DNA of 5,280 nt from Chloroflexota bacterium. Its GTDB lineage: Bacteria > Chloroflexota > Anaerolineae > Aggregatilineales > UBA3940. The stretch spans positions 1-5,280 of the forward strand of contig JAADYZ010000383.1 of assembly GCA_010092775.1 (NCBI GenBank), written 5' to 3'. Every line of letters begins with the position of its first letter. Position 1 is the stretch's first letter. A program made the translations under genes and the position numbers. The notes under the pieces were generated by a model. It saw only the letters and a program-made list of their open reading frames with translations, was not told the DNA's origin and made no database searches. Shown piece after piece: positions 4,144 through 5,280 of this stretch.

Positions 4144-5280
4144 ATGTCTGATAACAACAAGACCGTAGCCGCAGCGATGGGGCAAGTCCGACCGCATGTG
4201 TTCAAAGACGCGGAATTTGACTATGCCTTCACCCGAACCCTGGGGGTGATGTGCTACGCGGGTTCAAGTTCTGGCGAGTGCTACCTGGCCGCCCAGCGCA
4301 TCAAAAATGGCAACGTCGAGTCATGGACGGTTGAATGGCTGGCATTGGCTCAGTACGTCGAGAAGCAGGCGCAGGCCGCGTTGGCCGCTGGCCATCTGCA
4401 AACAGCGCGCGACAGCTTCTTGCGCGTCTATAGCTATTACCGCACGGCGGAATTCTTCATCAGCCCACGCGATCCACGCAAGCGCGATCTGTATGAGCAG
4501 AGTGTAGCCGCCTTCGCAGAGGCTGCGCGGCTCTTCCCGCACCCGATGGAGCGTGTGAACATCCCCTATGAAGGCACGAGCTTGCCTGGCTACTTCATGC
4601 GCCCCGCCGATGACGATCAAGCTCGCCCGACCCTGGTTTTGCTGGGCGGTGGCGACTGCTCCGGCGAGGAGTTGTATCTGGCCTCTGGCGCGGTTCCCGC
4701 TTTGGAGCGCGGCTACAACGTCCTGATCTTCGACGGCCCCGGCCAGCGCGGCACCTCCCATCGGGATCATCCATTATTCTTCCGTCACGATTGGGAAGCC
4801 GTCATGACGCCCGTGTTAGGCTGGGTGCTGGACCAACCTGGCGTCGACCCAGAGCGGGTGGCGCTTTATGCGATCAGCTTTGGCGGCTACCTGGGCCCGC
4901 GTGCTCTCGCTCATGATCATCGTTGGGCGGCACTGATCGTCAATTCCCCGATGACCAGCTTCTACAACTTCGTGCTGGGTGGGGTGCGTGGCGTGCTGGG
5001 CAGCAGCTTCCCGATTGGGTTGCTCGGCCCCATCGTCAACATGCTGATGGGTGTCAGCCCGGTGGTTCGTTTTGCCGTCGAGCAGTTCCGCTGGATGTTC
5101 GGCGTGGAGACGATTGAAGAGATCGCTGAGGTGGCCGAGCGCTACCAGCTGCACGGCATCGAAAGCCAGATCACCTGCCCAGTGCTGGCGATGGGCGGGG
5201 AAGGTGAAGGCAGCGAATTCTTGCGCCAATCGGAGGAGTTCCTCGGCAATCTGAACGTCCCGCACGAATATCGCCTCTTC
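4144..5280 (+). CDS. Alpha/beta hydrolase, 2,6-dihydropseudooxynicotine hydrolase-like (3' end outside window)
   Basis: The frame is open from ATG 4144 to the window edge (379 residues), so the C-terminus is missing. It belongs to the alpha/beta-hydrolase group that includes Arthrobacter 2,6-dihydropseudooxynicotine hydrolase and FrsA-like proteins, which have a helical N-terminal domain. Residues 30-135 are helical, with ARDSFLRVYSYYRTAEFF at 88-105. The core starts near 140 with IPYEGTSLPGYF, then LLGGGDCSGEELY (166-178, oxyanion region), GYNVLIFDGPGQRG (190-203) and the nucleophile elbow AISFGGY with S245. The elbow is A-x-S-x-G in place of the usual G-x-S-x-G. The acid is probably in GGEGEG (351-356), and the histidine lies beyond the window. 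No signal peptide is seen, so it is probably cytoplasmic. Substrate is unknown. A strong AGGAGA site and divergent tetR suggest inducible expression. Confidence 0.9.
   Translation, partial: MSDNNKTVAAAMGQVRPHVFKDAEFDYAFTRTLGVMCYAGSSSGECYLAAQRIKNGNVESWTVEWLALAQYVEKQAQAALAAGHLQTARDSFLRVYSYYRTAEFFISPRDPRKRDLYEQSVAAFAEAARLFPHPMERVNIPYEGTSLPGYFMRPADDDQARPTLVLLGGGDCSGEELYLASGAVPALERGYNVLIFDGPGQRGTSHRDHPLFFRHDWEAVMTPVLGWVLDQPGVDPERVALYAISFGGYLGPRALAHDHRWAALIVNSPMTSFYNFVLGGVRGVLGSSFPIGLLGPIVNMLMGVSPVVRFAVEQFRWMFGVETIEEIAEVAERYQLHGIESQITCPVLAMGGEGEGSEFLRQSEEFLGNLNVPHEYRLF

Noticed and set aside
4321..5265. Two 149-residue minus-strand frames under the hydrolase
   Set aside because: The plus-strand hydrolase motifs run through the whole stretch. 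The minus-strand products are Ala/His/Gln-rich shadows typical of GC-rich antisense frames.

Overview
The window looks like ordinary chromosomal DNA from a moderately GC-rich bacterium. The best guess is Chloroflexota. That rests on the style of the tryptophan-rich repeat membrane protein, the ASCH protein and the GTAGGGACAGGG-type palindromic intergenic repeats, so it is an inference and not a firm assignment. No rRNA, tRNA, CRISPR array, transposase or phage gene was found.

Layout, left to right. (1) Positions 1-487 hold the C-terminal part of a galactokinase (galK), cut by the window start. It is followed 14 bp later, on the same strand, by a two-helix membrane protein with a probable bacterial PH-like cytoplasmic domain (502-1053). 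(2) A 116-bp convergent gap holds two copies of a palindromic REP-like repeat. (3) A minus-strand pair, probably an operon, has an ASCH-domain protein first (2183 to 1812) and a histidine phosphatase of the phosphoglycerate mutase-like superfamily second (1787 to 1170). (4) A gap of about 385 bp (2184-2568) between divergent genes shows only hairpins and palindromes. (5) A membrane protein (2569-3324) is built from three copies of a 52-residue unit and ends in a hydrophilic tail with a duplicated nine-residue motif. Its stop codon overlaps that of the next gene, tail to tail. (6) A TetR-family repressor lies on the minus strand (3926 to 3321). (7) A 217-bp divergent control region follows. (8) An alpha/beta hydrolase of the 2,6-dihydropseudooxynicotine hydrolase-like type starts at 4144 and runs off the window end.

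The most informative part is the tetR/hydrolase control region. Three copies of a 15-bp inverted repeat, close to TCAAT-N5-ATTGA, sit at 3939-3953, 4029-4043 and 4089-4103. The first lies exactly inside the 17-bp spacer of the predicted tetR promoter. The third lies just downstream of the predicted hydrolase start site. This is the arrangement expected for an autoregulated repressor that also controls its divergent neighbour. The same region holds a rightward terminator-like hairpin that could stop read-through from the membrane protein gene, which has no room for a terminator of its own. The predicted tetR promoter places the transcription start on the ATG itself, so tetR may be leaderless.

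Nothing here amounts to a clearly new multi-gene system. The regulator-hydrolase module with its unknown inducer, and the repeat-built membrane protein, are the parts worth following up.
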